From Chitinophagaceae bacterium (GTDB taxonomy: Bacteria; Bacteroidota; Bacteroidia; Chitinophagales; Chitinophagaceae), in assembly GCA_026785745.1 (NCBI GenBank), contig JAJAZO010000184.1, positions 1-6,871 of the forward strand: a DNA stretch of 6,871 nucleotides. The letters are read 5' to 3'. This document shows positions 6,166 to 6,871 of this stretch, one piece after another. How positions within the stretch are numbered: the first letter of the stretch is position 1; the number at the start of each line of letters is the position of its first letter. The notes below the pieces were generated by a model. It was not told where the DNA came from. It was given only the letters and a program-made list of their open reading frames with translations, and searched no databases. Position numbers and translations under genes: made by a program.

Positions 6166-6871
6166 ATGGCCGGAGATAATAAAAAAACAACTGACTCAGG
6201 AATAGAAATAAAACCAGTTTATTCTGTTTCCAATTCACCTGCAGGTGATAACGAACAACCAGGAACATTCCCCTTCACCAGAGGTGTACAACCAGATATG
6301 TACAGGGGTAAGTTGTGGACGATGCGGCAATACGCCGGTTTTTCCACTGCGGAAGAAAGTAATAAACGATACCATTATTTATTATCACAGGGAGTAAGTG
6401 GGTTAAGTGTAGCTTTTGATTTACCTACTCAAATTGGTTATGACAGTGATCATGCCTTGGCAGAAGGTGAAGTAGGAAAAGTAGGCGTAGCGATTGATTC
6501 TTTGGAAGACATACAAACATTATTCAACGGCATTAAGCTGGAAGAAGTAAGTACTTCAATGACAATCAATGCAACAGGTTTCATACTACTTTCGTTTTAT
6601 GTGGCTCTTGCCAAACAGCAAGGTGCTGATTTAAAAAAAATTACCGGAACGATACAGAACGATATTTTAAAAGAATATGCTGCCAGGGGCACTTATATCT
6701 ATCCCCCTAAGCCTTCTATGCGCATCATCACCGATATTTTTGAATGGTGCAGCCAGGAAGTACCCAAGTGGAATACAATTTCCATTTCTGGCTATCATAT
6801 TCGTGAAGCAGGCAGCACCGCTGTACAGGAAATAGCTTTTACACTTAGCAATGGTAAAGCTTATGTAGAAG
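6166..6871 (+). CDS. Methylmalonyl-CoA mutase large subunit, N-terminal part (cut by window edge)
   Basis: The 235 residues visible form the start of the TIM-barrel domain of a cobalamin-dependent acyl-CoA mutase, which interconverts (R)-methylmalonyl-CoA and succinyl-CoA in propionate metabolism. Diagnostic segments in order are FPFTRG (35-40), [16 protein letters not shown] (45-60), [10 protein letters not shown] (79-88), GYDSDH (91-96), STSMTINAT (129-137), [11 protein letters not shown] (161-171), PSMRII (183-188) and [10 protein letters not shown] (207-216). Tyr56, Arg174 and His211 correspond, at a constant offset of 33, to Tyr89, Arg207 and His244 of the Propionibacterium enzyme. Tyr and Arg at the first two sites mark methylmalonyl-CoA specificity; isobutyryl-CoA mutases carry Phe and Gln. 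The short N-terminus and FPFTRG resemble the large subunits of about 520-560 residues that lack a C-terminal B12 domain and pair with a separate small subunit. That part lies outside the window and is inferred. The start is forced by an in-frame TAA at 6154-6156. Confidence 0.95.
   Translation, partial: MAGDNKKTTDSGIEIKPVYSVSNSPAGDNEQPGTFPFTRGVQPDMYRGKLWTMRQYAGFSTAEESNKRYHYLLSQGVSGLSVAFDLPTQIGYDSDHALAEGEVGKVGVAIDSLEDIQTLFNGIKLEEVSTSMTINATGFILLSFYVALAKQQGADLKKITGTIQNDILKEYAARGTYIYPPKPSMRIITDIFEWCSQEVPKWNTISISGYHIREAGSTAVQEIAFTLSNGKAYVE

Noticed and set aside
1..6871. CRISPR arrays, tRNA or rRNA genes, insertion sequences, phage or defence genes.
   Set aside because: No direct-repeat array, tRNA-like cloverleaf, terminal inverted repeats with transposase, or defence-type domain was seen on either strand.

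Overview
The window (about 40% GC by eye) looks like chromosomal DNA of a Bacteroidota bacterium, plausibly from the Chitinophagaceae or a close relative. Four things point there: SecD and SecF are fused into one 1044-residue protein, start codons lack clear Shine-Dalgarno sequences, several genes are preceded by the Bacteroidota promoter element TAnnTTTG, and the mutase gene is of a stand-alone large-subunit type. The genus is inference.

Layout from left to right. (1) Positions 1-62, minus strand: the first 20 codons of a gene that runs off the left edge, with a plausible promoter at 89-120. (2) 148-1485, minus: a lipoprotein of the serine beta-lactamase / penicillin-binding fold with STVK, SDN and KVG motifs. 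(3) 1486-1849: a 364-base divergent intergenic region with a good -7 promoter element for the rightward gene. (4) 1850-4984, plus: SecDF, with all the ion-pathway residues I could place. (5) 5007-5035: a perfect 12-bp hairpin between convergent genes, probably a two-way terminator. (6) 5124-5468, minus: an A-type (HesB/IscA/ErpA) iron-sulfur carrier with its three cysteines and a well-matched promoter. (7) 5630-6133, plus: a small single-span membrane protein of unknown function. (8) 6166 to the right edge, plus: the N-terminal 235 residues of a cobalamin-dependent methylmalonyl-CoA mutase large subunit, probably co-transcribed with the small membrane protein 32 bases upstream.

Most of this is housekeeping or central metabolism: protein export (SecDF), Fe-S cluster delivery, the envelope (lipoprotein hydrolase) and the propionate/succinate branch (mutase). 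The genes form independent units rather than one pathway. The only apparent operon is the unknown membrane protein plus the mutase. I found no CRISPR array, tRNA, rRNA, insertion sequence, phage gene or obvious defence system, and I do not see a new biological system here. The points most worth a second look are the unknown protein linked to the mutase, the atypical serine hydrolase, the threonine-rich insertion in SecDF, and the Fe-S carrier promoter that fixes its start codon.
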